From Acidobacteriota bacterium (GTDB taxonomy: Bacteria > Acidobacteriota > Vicinamibacteria > Vicinamibacterales > UBA2999): a DNA stretch of 34,280 bases. Shown in pieces: positions 16,827 through 23,921 of the stretch. The notes beneath the pieces are model-generated. The model was not told the origin of the DNA, made no database searches, and worked only from the letters and a program-made list of their open reading frames with translations. How positions within the stretch are numbered: position 1 is the first letter of the stretch; the number at the start of each line of letters is the position of its first letter. The DNA lies in the NCBI GenBank assembly GCA_013140775.1, contig JABFSA010000125.1, forward strand, positions 1-34,280, written 5' to 3'. The position numbers and the translations under genes were made by a program.

Positions 16827-17687
16827 TTGCCCGCATCCACCGCACGTCACGATCGGTTCCGCGTGCCCGCGTCGCCGGAGCGCCCCGTCGTCCTCGCTGT
16901 GCTCGCGTTGGGTGCGCTACTCAGTATGGGCTCCTGCAGCGAGGCGGCCGCTCCCCCGGCGGTTTCGACCCTGCCTTCGGAGCCAGCCACGACACCGAGC
17001 GTCCAGACCGCACCGGCCGCACCAGCGTCGCCGTCGCGCCCGTTGCTGTCGTTGTGCGCGTCGAGCGCGCCCGAGTGCCAGACCTACCTTCCCGTCTGGC
17101 GAGAGCTCGTCATCGCGCGCAGCGGGATCGACGCGTCCTACTTCGACGCGCATGTCGTTCCGCTCACCGCGTCGATAGACACCTGGAACGACGGTCGCTC
17201 GCTCCGGGTCCGTTATCGGTTGACCATCGATTGGGTGTCATTTGAGCGCGAGGACGTGATGATCGTCTTCATCAATTCAAGCGCCGCGCCGTACCCCAGT
17301 CTCGGTGTCCCCCTGGGAACCCCACTCGACGCGTCCCAGATCGCGCGCGCAGCAGGGGGCGGCGCATGGGGTACCGCCATCGCAGCCATCCAGCGCGTCG
17401 ATACGCTCAAGTTTCGCACGCAGGACGAGGCGCTCGCCGCACTGCGCGCCCACCCCGATGGCGGCACTCTCCAGCCGCAGGAGATCTCGTTCAATCGGCC
17501 GGGCCTGTTGCCGCGCGAGAACGGTCACCCGCACCTGCACGCGCGCAGCCCGGAGAGCTTGACCGCAGAGCGGTGCAGCCGGGGAATGATCGACCTCGTC
17601 ACGGGCGAGGCGTACGTGACGGTCGATGCGTGCCGGATGACCGGCGGGCCCGGCGGTCGCGATGGCCGTGGCGGCGTCGCACCCTGA
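16827..17687 (+). CDS. Putative lipoprotein of unknown function
   Basis: A 286-residue protein not recognised as any family. It has a hydrophobic segment VVLAVLALGALLSMGSC that may be a lipoprotein signal with the Cys as lipidated residue, although Met at -3 makes the lipobox weak. A Pro/Ala/Thr-rich linker follows (SEAAAPPAVSTLPSEPATTP), then a globular region with four further Cys that could form disulfides. The TTG at 16827 is preceded by GGAGG at 16818-16822; an in-frame GTG near 16863 would give a shorter signal peptide. It lies inside the mobile element between two copies of a 15-base direct repeat and is the only apparently intact gene there. Confidence 0.6.
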   Translation: MPASTARHDRFRVPASPERPVVLAVLALGALLSMGSCSEAAAPPAVSTLPSEPATTPSVQTAPAAPASPSRPLLSLCASSAPECQTYLPVWRELVIARSGIDASYFDAHVVPLTASIDTWNDGRSLRVRYRLTIDWVSFEREDVMIVFINSSAAPYPSLGVPLGTPLDASQIARAAGGGAWGTAIAAIQRVDTLKFRTQDEALAALRAHPDGGTLQPQEISFNRPGLLPRENGHPHLHARSPESLTAERCSRGMIDLVTGEAYVTVDACRMTGGPGGRDGRGGVAP

Positions 17688-17863
17688 CCGCGCTCGGTAA
17701 GGGCGCAGTCGGCCTCCGACGTCGTGATTCTGGGTGGTCCCGAGTTCTTGGGGTACGCGTTGGGGCGTTAAGCCCCGGTTTCGAGCGTCAAACACCCCGA
17801 AGCGAGAAGGCCGGCACCCAGGCTCTTGGAGAACTTTGTCGTTGCGACAAGGGCGTTCTTGGC

Positions 17864-18040
17864 ATGAGAGAGTCGAGTGTATTCCTCACCGTGAGAGAGA
17901 TTCGCTCGGCGCGCGGCGGGATGAGTGGCGTCAGCGCGTATTCCATCGAATCGCTGTTGGTGTATGCGGAGACGCAACGGCGAATGGCCGCTCGGCCCCG
18001 TGCGTTCTGGACGCGTCTTGATGCTGATGCCCTTCGATGA
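17864..18040 (+). CDS. Possible small ORF or gene remnant
   Basis: An ATG opens 58 codons reading MRESSVFLTVREIRSARGG onward to ALR. The composition is protein-like (VSAYSIESLLVYAETQRRM), but there is no ribosome site and no family I recognise. It may be the tail of a decayed gene in the mobile element. Confidence 0.2.
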   Translation: MRESSVFLTVREIRSARGGMSGVSAYSIESLLVYAETQRRMAARPRAFWTRLDADALR

Positions 18041-18093
18041 TAATTCCGCCGCGAATGGGGACTCCGGCCGCCCGCGACGGAGTCCCCGCCCGA

Positions 18094-18113
18094 GTGAACA
18101 ATCAGTGAACAAT
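18094..18113 (+). repeat. GTGAACAAT tandem pair
   Basis: GTGAACAATCAGTGAACAAT carries two copies with starts 11 bases apart, one helical turn, about 310 bases inside the right boundary. Together with copies at 13722 and 16416 it may be a binding site for a recombination directionality factor or integrase; no protein can be assigned. Confidence 0.35.
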
Positions 18114-18196
18114 GTGCTCCCGAACACCAGGTATTCGCAGGATCCCGCCCGAGCTAAAGGCACGAAGAACCAACAAGATAGCGAACCTGTGTTTGC

Positions 18197-18238
18197 CTGT
18201 TAACCGGAGCGTTGCTGGTTCGCATTCAATCCGAGAAT
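18197..18238 (+). repeat. Degenerate tRNA-Asn 3' fragment, copy 2
   Basis: CTGTTAACCGGAGCGTTGCT matches copy 1 at 14880 except for one base, then GGTTCGCATTCAATCCGAGAA drifts in the T-arm and acceptor end. The shared start in the anticodon loop argues for a former attachment site. It has mutated further than the tRNA-Thr repeats. Confidence 0.55.
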
Positions 18239-18285
18239 CGACTCTTCAATCTGAAGGCACGAGTGTCTCGATACGAGCACACCCG

Positions 18286-18315
18286 TGACCCACAACCTGA
18301 CCCTCTATCTGACCC
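18286..18315 (+). repeat. Putative integrase arm sites, right end
   Basis: Three TGACCC words start at 18286, 18298 and 18310, exactly 12 bases apart. The second and third share the sequence TGACCCTCTATCTGACCCAC with the left end (13872-13891), in the same orientation. They lie 108 bases inside the right tRNA-Thr fragment. Confidence 0.5.
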
Positions 18316-18423
18316 ACCGACGGATGGACACGGGCGAAAGTGGCTGGACACCAGCGGACAGAATCATTCGATGAATCGTCCGTTCGCGTCCGCCGAGGTC
18401 CACCACTTTCGCCGTGCCGACGC

Positions 18424-18467
18424 TTCGTAATCAGCAGGTCGATGGTTCGAGTCCATTCGCGGCTCCA
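18424..18467 (+). repeat. tRNA-Thr 3' fragment, right attachment-site copy
   Basis: Identical to 13772-13808 over 37 bases (TTCGTAATCAG through GTCCATTCGC), then GGCTCCA with one C missing in the acceptor stem. The stop of the flanking multicopper oxidase gene is only 20 bases away, so the element ends directly against chromosomal genes. Confidence 0.75.
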
Positions 18468-18487
18468 GATTTCCTGAAACATTTCGC

Positions 18488-19720
18488 TTACTTCACATTC
18501 TCTACAGGCGCTGCAGGCGCGGGTAAGACCTCGTACCTCGCCATCATTCCCGCCTCCATGTGGTCGTCGATGTGGCAATGAAACATCCACAGGCCAGGGG
18601 CATCAGGAACCATATCGACGGTTTCCGTTGTCATGGGCAGCAGACCGATCGTGTCCCTGCGAGTGCCATGGGAAAGCACGGTGTTGCCGTGCCAATGCGG
18701 GGTGTGGAAATTGAGCGCACCCACGTCACCCATGCCCAGCAGATACCAGCGTACGCGCTGGCCCTGTGTCACCGGCATCACCGGGCCGTCGCCGTAGAGG
18801 TACCCATTGACCGAAAACTTGTAGTTGGTCTCGGCGAATCCGGTGCCCGCGAACGTGAAGAAGCCTTGCGCATCGGAGAAGTTGGCTTCTCGCCTGTTGA
18901 GGGCCTGCTGGTCGGCTGCGCTGATGTGGGCATCGACGTTCTGTGGCAGATACCAACTCTGGTTTTCGTTGAATGTGGTGAAGAGCGCGACGATTTCCCG
19001 ATCGACGTCCTTGGGAGTGCCGTCGGCGTTCGCCTGGCCCCGCGCGGCCACGATGATGCCCCCAACCAGCCCGGACGCCACGTCCTTGACGTCGGTGACG
19101 CGTGAATAGTAGACCCACGCGATCGAACTGGGATCGCCCGGCTGCGGCCCCGCCCGTTCCGGTACTTCCCACTCGTAGTTGGCCGTCGCCCCTGGCGCCA
19201 CCGTGTCCTCGGGCACCCCGTCGGTCACGAAGCCGTCGGCATCGACAGTCACGCCCGTCCCCGCAGGGTGCCTCGGACGCAAGCCTTCGTCAGGCACGTG
19301 CATGCTGTAGGGTCGCGAGGCGCTGTTCTTGAAAAGGACCTTGATCGTATCGCCGACCTCGGCGCGCAGAATCGGTCCCAGCAACCCAAGGTATTCGTCC
19401 TGCGAGAGGCGCGGCTTCCGCGTGGCGAACGTCGCGTCGGCGTACTCCCGGTAGACCGCTTTGCGATAGAGGCGCCCGATGTGATTTGGTCCCGGCTGGG
19501 TGTACGCCACCGCCGTCCCGGCAAACGGTTCACCGGTCATCATGTCGATGCCGAGCGGCGCGTAGTCCCATTCGGTCTCTTCAGCCGCAATGTAGTAGGT
19601 CCGCACGCGACCGCCGGCCGTCGGGGAATCCTGCATCGGCCGCGGTGCGGCGGGCGTCGCAGCAAGCTGGGTCAGGCTGCCGACTGCGACAAAACACAGC
19701 GCCCAGACCAGGCGCTTCAC
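18488..19720 (-). CDS. Two-domain multicopper oxidase lacking N-terminal trinuclear ligands (MCO-B)
   Basis: A 410-residue exported cupredoxin-type oxidase of the ceruloplasmin/hephaestin-like group, with signal peptide MKRLVWALCFVAVGSLTQLA. The C-terminal domain has intact motifs: His339-x-x-His342-x-His344 (HTPHWHG) and His381-Cys382-His383 with His387 and Met392 (HCHIDDHMEAGM), covering the type 1 copper and half of the trinuclear ligands. In the N-terminal domain the HxHG motif reads HVPD (only His141 kept) and the HxH motif reads YSR (205-207), so three of four trinuclear ligands are gone. Alone it should not build a trinuclear centre. The GTG start at 19718-19720 overlaps the stop of the paralogous upstream gene by four bases (GTGA). 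A longer frame to 19789 lies over that gene and is rejected. It ends at the mobile element. Confidence 0.88.
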   Translation of the reverse strand: MKRLVWALCFVAVGSLTQLAATPAAPRPMQDSPTAGGRVRTYYIAAEETEWDYAPLGIDMMTGEPFAGTAVAYTQPGPNHIGRLYRKAVYREYADATFATRKPRLSQDEYLGLLGPILRAEVGDTIKVLFKNSASRPYSMHVPDEGLRPRHPAGTGVTVDADGFVTDGVPEDTVAPGATANYEWEVPERAGPQPGDPSSIAWVYYSRVTDVKDVASGLVGGIIVAARGQANADGTPKDVDREIVALFTTFNENQSWYLPQNVDAHISAADQQALNRREANFSDAQGFFTFAGTGFAETNYKFSVNGYLYGDGPVMPVTQGQRVRWYLLGMGDVGALNFHTPHWHGNTVLSHGTRRDTIGLLPMTTETVDMVPDAPGLWMFHCHIDDHMEAGMMARYEVLPAPAAPVENVK

Positions 19721-20898
19721 GGCAGCACCTCGTACCGCGTCAGCATGCCCGCCTGGTGGTGGTCGTCCACCTGGCAATGAAGAATCCATTGGCCGGGGGC
19801 GTCAGGAACCATGTCAGCGGTCTCCATGCCCGCTGGCAACATCGAGAACACATCAGTGCGAGCGTGGTGGTAGGTCACGAGGTTGCCGCGCCAATGCGGC
19901 GTGTGGAAATTGACCACATCACCCACATCCAGCAGATACCAGCGCACACGCTGGCCCTGCGTCATCGTGATCACCGGCCCGTTGCCGTAGAGGTATCCGT
20001 TGACGGAAAACTTGAAGTTGGTCTCGGCAAATCCTTTTCCCGTGAACGAGATGTACATATGCGGCTCGGACAGCCTGGCGTCTCGCTTATTGAGTGCCTG
20101 CTGGTCGGCGGCGCTGATGTGAGCGGCCACGTTCTCCTGCACGTACCAACTCTGGTTTTCGTTGAATCCGGCGAAGAGCGCGACGATTTCGCGGTCTACG
20201 TCCCTGGGAGTGCCGTCAGGGTTTGCCTGGCCTGGTCGAGCGACGATGATGGCCCCTACCAGGCCGGATGCCACGTCTTTGTACTCATCGACGTGCGAGT
20301 GGTACAACCAGACGATCGAGCTGGGGTCTTCGGGCCCGGGCCCCGCACGTTCGGGTACTTCCCACTGGTAAGTAAATGTCCCCCCCGGCGGCACCATGGA
20401 TCCCATCTTTTGATCGTGGGGCACATTGTCGGCGTACATCGACCCCTCCGATGCCTTCTCGTAGAAGACTCCGTGCGGATGCATGCTGAAGGGCCGTGAG
20501 GCGTTGTTCTTGAAAACGACCTTGATCGTCTCGCCGACCTCCGCGCGCAGGATCGGTCCCAGCAAGCCAAGGTATTCGTCCTGCGGCAGGCGCGGTTTCC
20601 GCGTGGCGAACGTACCGTCGGTGTACTCCCGGTAGAGGGCCTTGCGATAGACGTGTCCGATGCTCGTTGGTCCCGGCTGGGTGTACGCCGCGGCTGTTCC
20701 CTCAAAAGGCTTGCCGGTCGCCATGTCCATGCCGAGCGGGGCGTAGTCCCACTCGACTTCTTCCGCGGCGACGTAGTACGTGCGCACCCGTCCGGTCGCA
20801 CCGATTTCGCCCTTCGCCTGCGGTGCCGCCGGAGTCGCCGCGAGTTGGGCCAGGCTCCCGACCGCGAACAGGAAAACGGCCCACACCACGCCCTTCAT
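19717..20898 (-). CDS. Two-domain multicopper oxidase lacking C-terminal type 3 ligands (MCO-A)
   Basis: A 393-residue exported paralogue of the next gene, similar along its whole length (signal peptide MKGVVWAVFLFAVGSLAQLA). Its N-terminal domain keeps all four trinuclear ligands: His140 and His142 (SMHPHGV), His200 and His202 (LYHSHVDEYKD). In the C-terminal domain the type 1 copper ligands remain (His332, Cys375, His380, Met385), but both positions that supply the remaining type 3 His are changed: HTPHWR (Arg337) and HCQVDDH (Gln376). The losses mirror those of MCO-B. A GAGGAG site precedes ATG 20896-20898. It is second in an operon after the cytochrome c/propeller protein and is translationally coupled to MCO-B. 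In known two-domain oxidases the trinuclear centre forms between domain 1 of one subunit and domain 2 of the next, so a hetero-oligomer with MCO-B is the natural reading. Confidence 0.88.
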   Translation of the reverse strand: MKGVVWAVFLFAVGSLAQLAATPAAPQAKGEIGATGRVRTYYVAAEEVEWDYAPLGMDMATGKPFEGTAAAYTQPGPTSIGHVYRKALYREYTDGTFATRKPRLPQDEYLGLLGPILRAEVGETIKVVFKNNASRPFSMHPHGVFYEKASEGSMYADNVPHDQKMGSMVPPGGTFTYQWEVPERAGPGPEDPSSIVWLYHSHVDEYKDVASGLVGAIIVARPGQANPDGTPRDVDREIVALFAGFNENQSWYVQENVAAHISAADQQALNKRDARLSEPHMYISFTGKGFAETNFKFSVNGYLYGNGPVITMTQGQRVRWYLLDVGDVVNFHTPHWRGNLVTYHHARTDVFSMLPAGMETADMVPDAPGQWILHCQVDDHHQAGMLTRYEVLP

Positions 20899-20954
20899 GG
20901 CAATCTCCTCACGGCGTTTTCGGTTGCGTAATTGTTGAAACAGATGGTGGGACT

Positions 20955-20996
20955 GCAGACGCCTTGCCGACGTGATGTCGTGGACAAGGCGTCTGC
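20955..20996 (-). terminator. Intercistronic hairpin after the 21006-23021 gene
   Basis: GCAGACGCCTTG and CAAGGCGTCTGC form a perfect 12-bp stem around an 18-base loop that holds a further small stem (CGAC/GTCG). It begins ten bases after the stop. There is no following T-run, so it may attenuate transcription or stabilise the upstream message rather than end it fully. Confidence 0.5.
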
Positions 20997-21005
20997 CCTT
21001 GCGTG

Positions 21006-23021
21006 CTAATTGGCCAATGGATTGGGACGGATCTGCATGTGATTCACGGTGCCGGTGCGCGTCTCCGTGAATCGCGGCAGATACGAGCTGTAGGTCATCC
21101 AGAGGCCGCGGCCCTTCCAACCCGCGTTGGGGTCATCAATTCGACCGTCCAGACCGCGGGCGTAATACGGCATCGGGTACGGGACCCGGAATACCTGGAA
21201 CGTTTCCTTCTTCGGATCGAAGATGAACATCGCATCCGACGTGGTTCCGGTGACGAACACGGTGTCCTTGCCGAGGCCCGAGGCGTTGAACTGATCGATC
21301 CACAGGTAGTACGGGAAGTCGGTCGTACCGGTTTCTGCACCGGTCCCCTTGAATTTCAGCCCCGGGTTGTCCCAGAACTTCCACTGGCCGGTCTTGACAT
21401 CCAGGCGGCCGAGGTGGCCGCTGCCGGTTGACGTCCACACGTTCCCGTCCGAGCTGAAGTCAATGCCGTGCGGGAAACGTCCTGGAGCAGGCAGCGGGTA
21501 ATCCTTAATCTTGTCCGTCTTCGGATCGACCATGTACAGCTTGTTCGCGGGGCCTGAAACCTGGGGAGACGAATACCACACGGTGCCATCGACCGGACTG
21601 ACCGCCTCTCCATAGCCCGTTCCCGGAAGCATCTTCTTGGTCGCCGGATCGATCCGCACCCACATCTTCTGGGCAGCGACCTCGGTGCCCTCGATGTTGT
21701 TGAAGTCCAGCTTCTTCGTGTCGAGCATACCGAGCGCGGAACCACCGCCGTCGGTCCAGATCCGGCCCTGCCAATCGAGCTGCAGGTGATGGGTGTTGTA
21801 TCCGGTGTCAACCGACACGAATTTATTGGTCTTCGTATCGTAGTAACCGAGCTGCATGTTGTTGCCGCGCGCGGCCACGATGTTGAAGGCGGCGTCGATA
21901 TCCGCGGGGTCATTGGTCCCGGTGACGATCGTCTTCTTCGCCCACGCTGGATAGTAGTCTTTGCCCCCGGCGCGAATCTGCGTGGTCATCCAGACGCGGC
22001 CATGCTCATCGAACATCGGATTGTGCGGGCTGGCCATCCATTCCGCGTCTTCCCCGGTATACGCCTGGTTTTCTTCGGCGCCGCGGTAGTAGTCCTTGGT
22101 CAGGGAGTACCCATGGGCCTTGCTTCGTGGTTCCACCTGGAGCGAAGAGACGGTGTTCTTCTGCGGGTCCAGGACCAACAATCGACCTCCGCCGGTTCGA
22201 TCCACCCCGTAGACTTTCCCGTACGGGTACAACGACGGATTCCGCTTGTCGGTCGAGATCAGGTCGTGAACGAAGGACTCTGGATGACCCCAATCCCACT
22301 GAGAGATCACGACATTGCGTTCGATGCCGGTTGGCCGCGGCGGAGCCGGAGGCACTTCGCCGGCCGCCACGCGAGTGCCCCAATCCGCGAGCATCTTCGT
22401 GACGAGCGGCTTGCCCATCGCCTCGAGTTCCCGGTGCATCGACTGCGCGCGCAGGAACATCGCGTCCCAGTCCTTCGCGGTGGTATAGATGCGCGTTTGC
22501 GGCATGCCGAGCGCATGGCAGTGGTTGCAGCCGTTCCTCAGGGTCGCCAGCCATTCGTCCTGACTCTTGAACCTGGCCGGAAGCTCGCTCGCCGGCGGCG
22601 GCTGAATCATCGACGTCCAGTAACTGGCGGGATAGATCTTCGCCGCTTCCTGCGGCGTGGCGGCGCTGGCAACGGGTAGCTTCACGTTCTCGCCGAGCGC
22701 CCCTTTGACGTGCGCCGAGTCCTTCAACCCGTAGCCGCGTACCCATAGCTCGTAGCTTGCTGCCGGCAGGTCCGGTACCAGATACCTTCCCTGATCATCG
22801 GTGACGACAATCTTCCGGAAGGGGGTCTGCAAGGACTTCGTCTCAGCAATCACCCAGACGCCGGCTTCGACCTTCCCGTTGCTGTTCACAACGGTGCCGC
22901 CAATGCTGCGACTATCAATTGTCAATCCGGGTACATTCTGCTGGCCGCCCACCGTCGCTCGAGCAGTCACACACAGTGCTGCTAGAAGGACCCAGGCCAT
23001 TTTGCGTGCGACAGTGCGCAT
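21006..23021 (-). CDS. Exported carboxypeptidase-regulatory / cytochrome c / Vgb-like propeller protein
   Basis: A 671-residue exported protein. After the signal peptide (MRTVARKMAWVLLAALCVTA) comes a carboxypeptidase-regulatory-like beta domain (about 40-115; GGTVVNSNGKVEAGVWVIAE, DDQGRYLVPDLPAASYELWV). A cytochrome c-like helical segment with CNHCH at residues 165-169 follows, then a beta-propeller of the streptogramin-lyase (Vgb)/lactonase type (blades such as DEHGRVWMTTQIR, DWQGRIWTDGGGSALG, SSDGNVWTSTGSGHLGRLD). This architecture is frequent in Acidobacteriota; its substrate is unknown. GGAGGAG precedes the ATG at 23019-23021. It is the first gene of an operon with the two multicopper oxidases, so its haem may exchange electrons with them; that link is inference. 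Confidence 0.85.
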   Translation of the reverse strand: MRTVARKMAWVLLAALCVTARATVGGQQNVPGLTIDSRSIGGTVVNSNGKVEAGVWVIAETKSLQTPFRKIVVTDDQGRYLVPDLPAASYELWVRGYGLKDSAHVKGALGENVKLPVASAATPQEAAKIYPASYWTSMIQPPPASELPARFKSQDEWLATLRNGCNHCHALGMPQTRIYTTAKDWDAMFLRAQSMHRELEAMGKPLVTKMLADWGTRVAAGEVPPAPPRPTGIERNVVISQWDWGHPESFVHDLISTDKRNPSLYPYGKVYGVDRTGGGRLLVLDPQKNTVSSLQVEPRSKAHGYSLTKDYYRGAEENQAYTGEDAEWMASPHNPMFDEHGRVWMTTQIRAGGKDYYPAWAKKTIVTGTNDPADIDAAFNIVAARGNNMQLGYYDTKTNKFVSVDTGYNTHHLQLDWQGRIWTDGGGSALGMLDTKKLDFNNIEGTEVAAQKMWVRIDPATKKMLPGTGYGEAVSPVDGTVWYSSPQVSGPANKLYMVDPKTDKIKDYPLPAPGRFPHGIDFSSDGNVWTSTGSGHLGRLDVKTGQWKFWDNPGLKFKGTGAETGTTDFPYYLWIDQFNASGLGKDTVFVTGTTSDAMFIFDPKKETFQVFRVPYPMPYYARGLDGRIDDPNAGWKGRGLWMTYSSYLPRFTETRTGTVNHMQIRPNPLAN

Positions 23022-23069
23022 CTGCACTCCTCCGGTTGGAAGCCTCCGACCTATCGGACTCACCGGTGG

Positions 23070-23098
23070 AAACTAGGCCAGCGTCAAGGCAATGTCAA
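23070..23098 (-). promoter_or_regulatory. Sigma-70-like promoter for the cytochrome c / multicopper oxidase operon
   Basis: On the minus strand TTGACA (23093-23098) is separated by 17 bases from TAGTTT (23070-23075). The -35 is a perfect consensus and the -10 is weak. The expected transcript would begin about 40 bases before the ATG of the 21006-23021 gene. Confidence 0.5.
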
Positions 23099-23231
23099 GA
23101 CAAAGAAAATCACGCCCGTCAGCGGTCGAAACCCGACAGTTGATCTCCGTCCCCTGCGACTGCTTCCCGGCCGTCCACCTCCCACGTCCGTGGTATTTTT
23201 CGCGCTGAGTCTCACACTCCTCGCGTTGATC

Positions 23232-23504
23232 CGCCGCAAAGGGCACTACGAGCAGATGACGATCGGCGAGACCATCACGATCAATCGCCCGGATCGAGGT
23301 GAAGCTGTTCGACGATCGCGCGGAGATCGTGACGATGACGGATCCGGTCAGTTTCCTGGAACCGGTGACCACGACGTTCAACTATCTGAAACTTCCGGAC
23401 GGCCGCTGCTCACGCGGCACTGAGTGCCGGAAGAGGCGGGCTACGACCGGTTCAGCGAAACCGCTCCAAGGCAACCGCTTCCCCAGCGCAACGGGAACCC
23501 CTAG
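23232..23504 (+). pseudogene. Frameshifted remnant related to the 27344-27757 gene
   Basis: From 23325 the DNA is closely similar to 27577-27757 and codes TMTDPVSFLEPVTTTFNYLK. A one-base deletion in the GACGGCCGCTGC stretch breaks the frame, although the last codons and the TAG (23502-23504) are recognisable. The part before 23325 (GHYEQMTIGETITINRP, then IEVKLFDDRAE in another frame) does not resemble the other copy and contains a second frame break. No ribosome site or intact start was found. Confidence 0.55.
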
Positions 23505-23579
23505 CTTCAGCGACAACCCCTCGGCTGAGACGCTCCGGGCGATGCCGGTGCAGCGCGGAGCCCCGGACACCGTGACTCG

Positions 23580-23921
23580 CTATCCCCTGACGCCCACCTT
23601 CCGGAGGATGCTCATGATCGGGCACCAGCCAGAACGGATGCGCACCAAGTTCGCCAGTCCGCAGTCACCGGGCACGAACACCTTCAGCTCGAAATAGTCC
23701 CCAGGCAGCGGGGAGAAGTCCCCGCGGATCGCTGATCGACAGCAGTCGGGTCGCACTGAATCACCAAGGACCGTGGGTTTCACGGCCGCGAAGTATCCCG
23801 GCACCTCGATTGCTAACTCAATTTCACAACGGCCGGCCTCGTTGCTGATGGGGGCTGGACCGGGACCGCAGGATTCTGTCGAGAAGCGAACGGGTTTCTG
23901 CTGAGAGGTAGAGCTGACCAT
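23580..23921 (-). CDS. Possible Cys-rich hypothetical protein or fragment
   Basis: A 113-codon frame on the minus strand with protein-like content: ELAIEVPGYFAAVKPTVLG, DYFELKVFVPGDCGLANLV and WCPIMSILRKVG, with five Cys in all. It could be a transthyretin-like or carboxypeptidase-regulatory-like domain, but I do not recognise it firmly. Its first ATG overlaps the start codon of the divergent 23920 gene (shared CATG), which is improbable for two genes, so a later start or a truncated gene is more likely. The rest of the 23022-23919 interval holds the promoter at 23070 and the remnant at 23232. Confidence 0.35.
   Translation of the reverse strand: MVSSTSQQKPVRFSTESCGPGPAPISNEAGRCEIELAIEVPGYFAAVKPTVLGDSVRPDCCRSAIRGDFSPLPGDYFELKVFVPGDCGLANLVRIRSGWCPIMSILRKVGVRG

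Larger units (their letters stand above)
13772..18467. mobile_element. Decayed integrative element bounded by tRNA-Thr 3' repeats
   Basis: Direct repeats of a tRNA-Thr (anticodon CGT) 3' half lie at 13772-13816 and 18424-18467. Just inside each is the same short repeat, TGACCCTCTATCTGACCCAC (13872-13891 and 18298-18317), as expected for attL and attR of one element. The contents are an integrase remnant, an ATPase remnant, a frameshifted lysozyme-like gene and a putative lipoprotein gene. Neither boundary is an intact tRNA gene. The element looks immobile on its own because its integrase is truncated. Confidence 0.65.
17688..18487. other. Right end of the mobile element, mostly non-coding
   Basis: The 800 bases hold the second copy of CGAGTTCTTGGGGTA (about 17740-17754), a doubtful 58-codon frame at 17864, two GTGAACAAT words, the tRNA-Asn remnant, three TGACCC units and the right tRNA-Thr fragment. 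No other gene is supported. Confidence 0.4.

Noticed and set aside
18246..18590. Minus-strand frame of 114 codons with TRTIDLLITKR
   Set aside because: Antisense of the right tRNA-Thr fragment, running into the multicopper oxidase gene.
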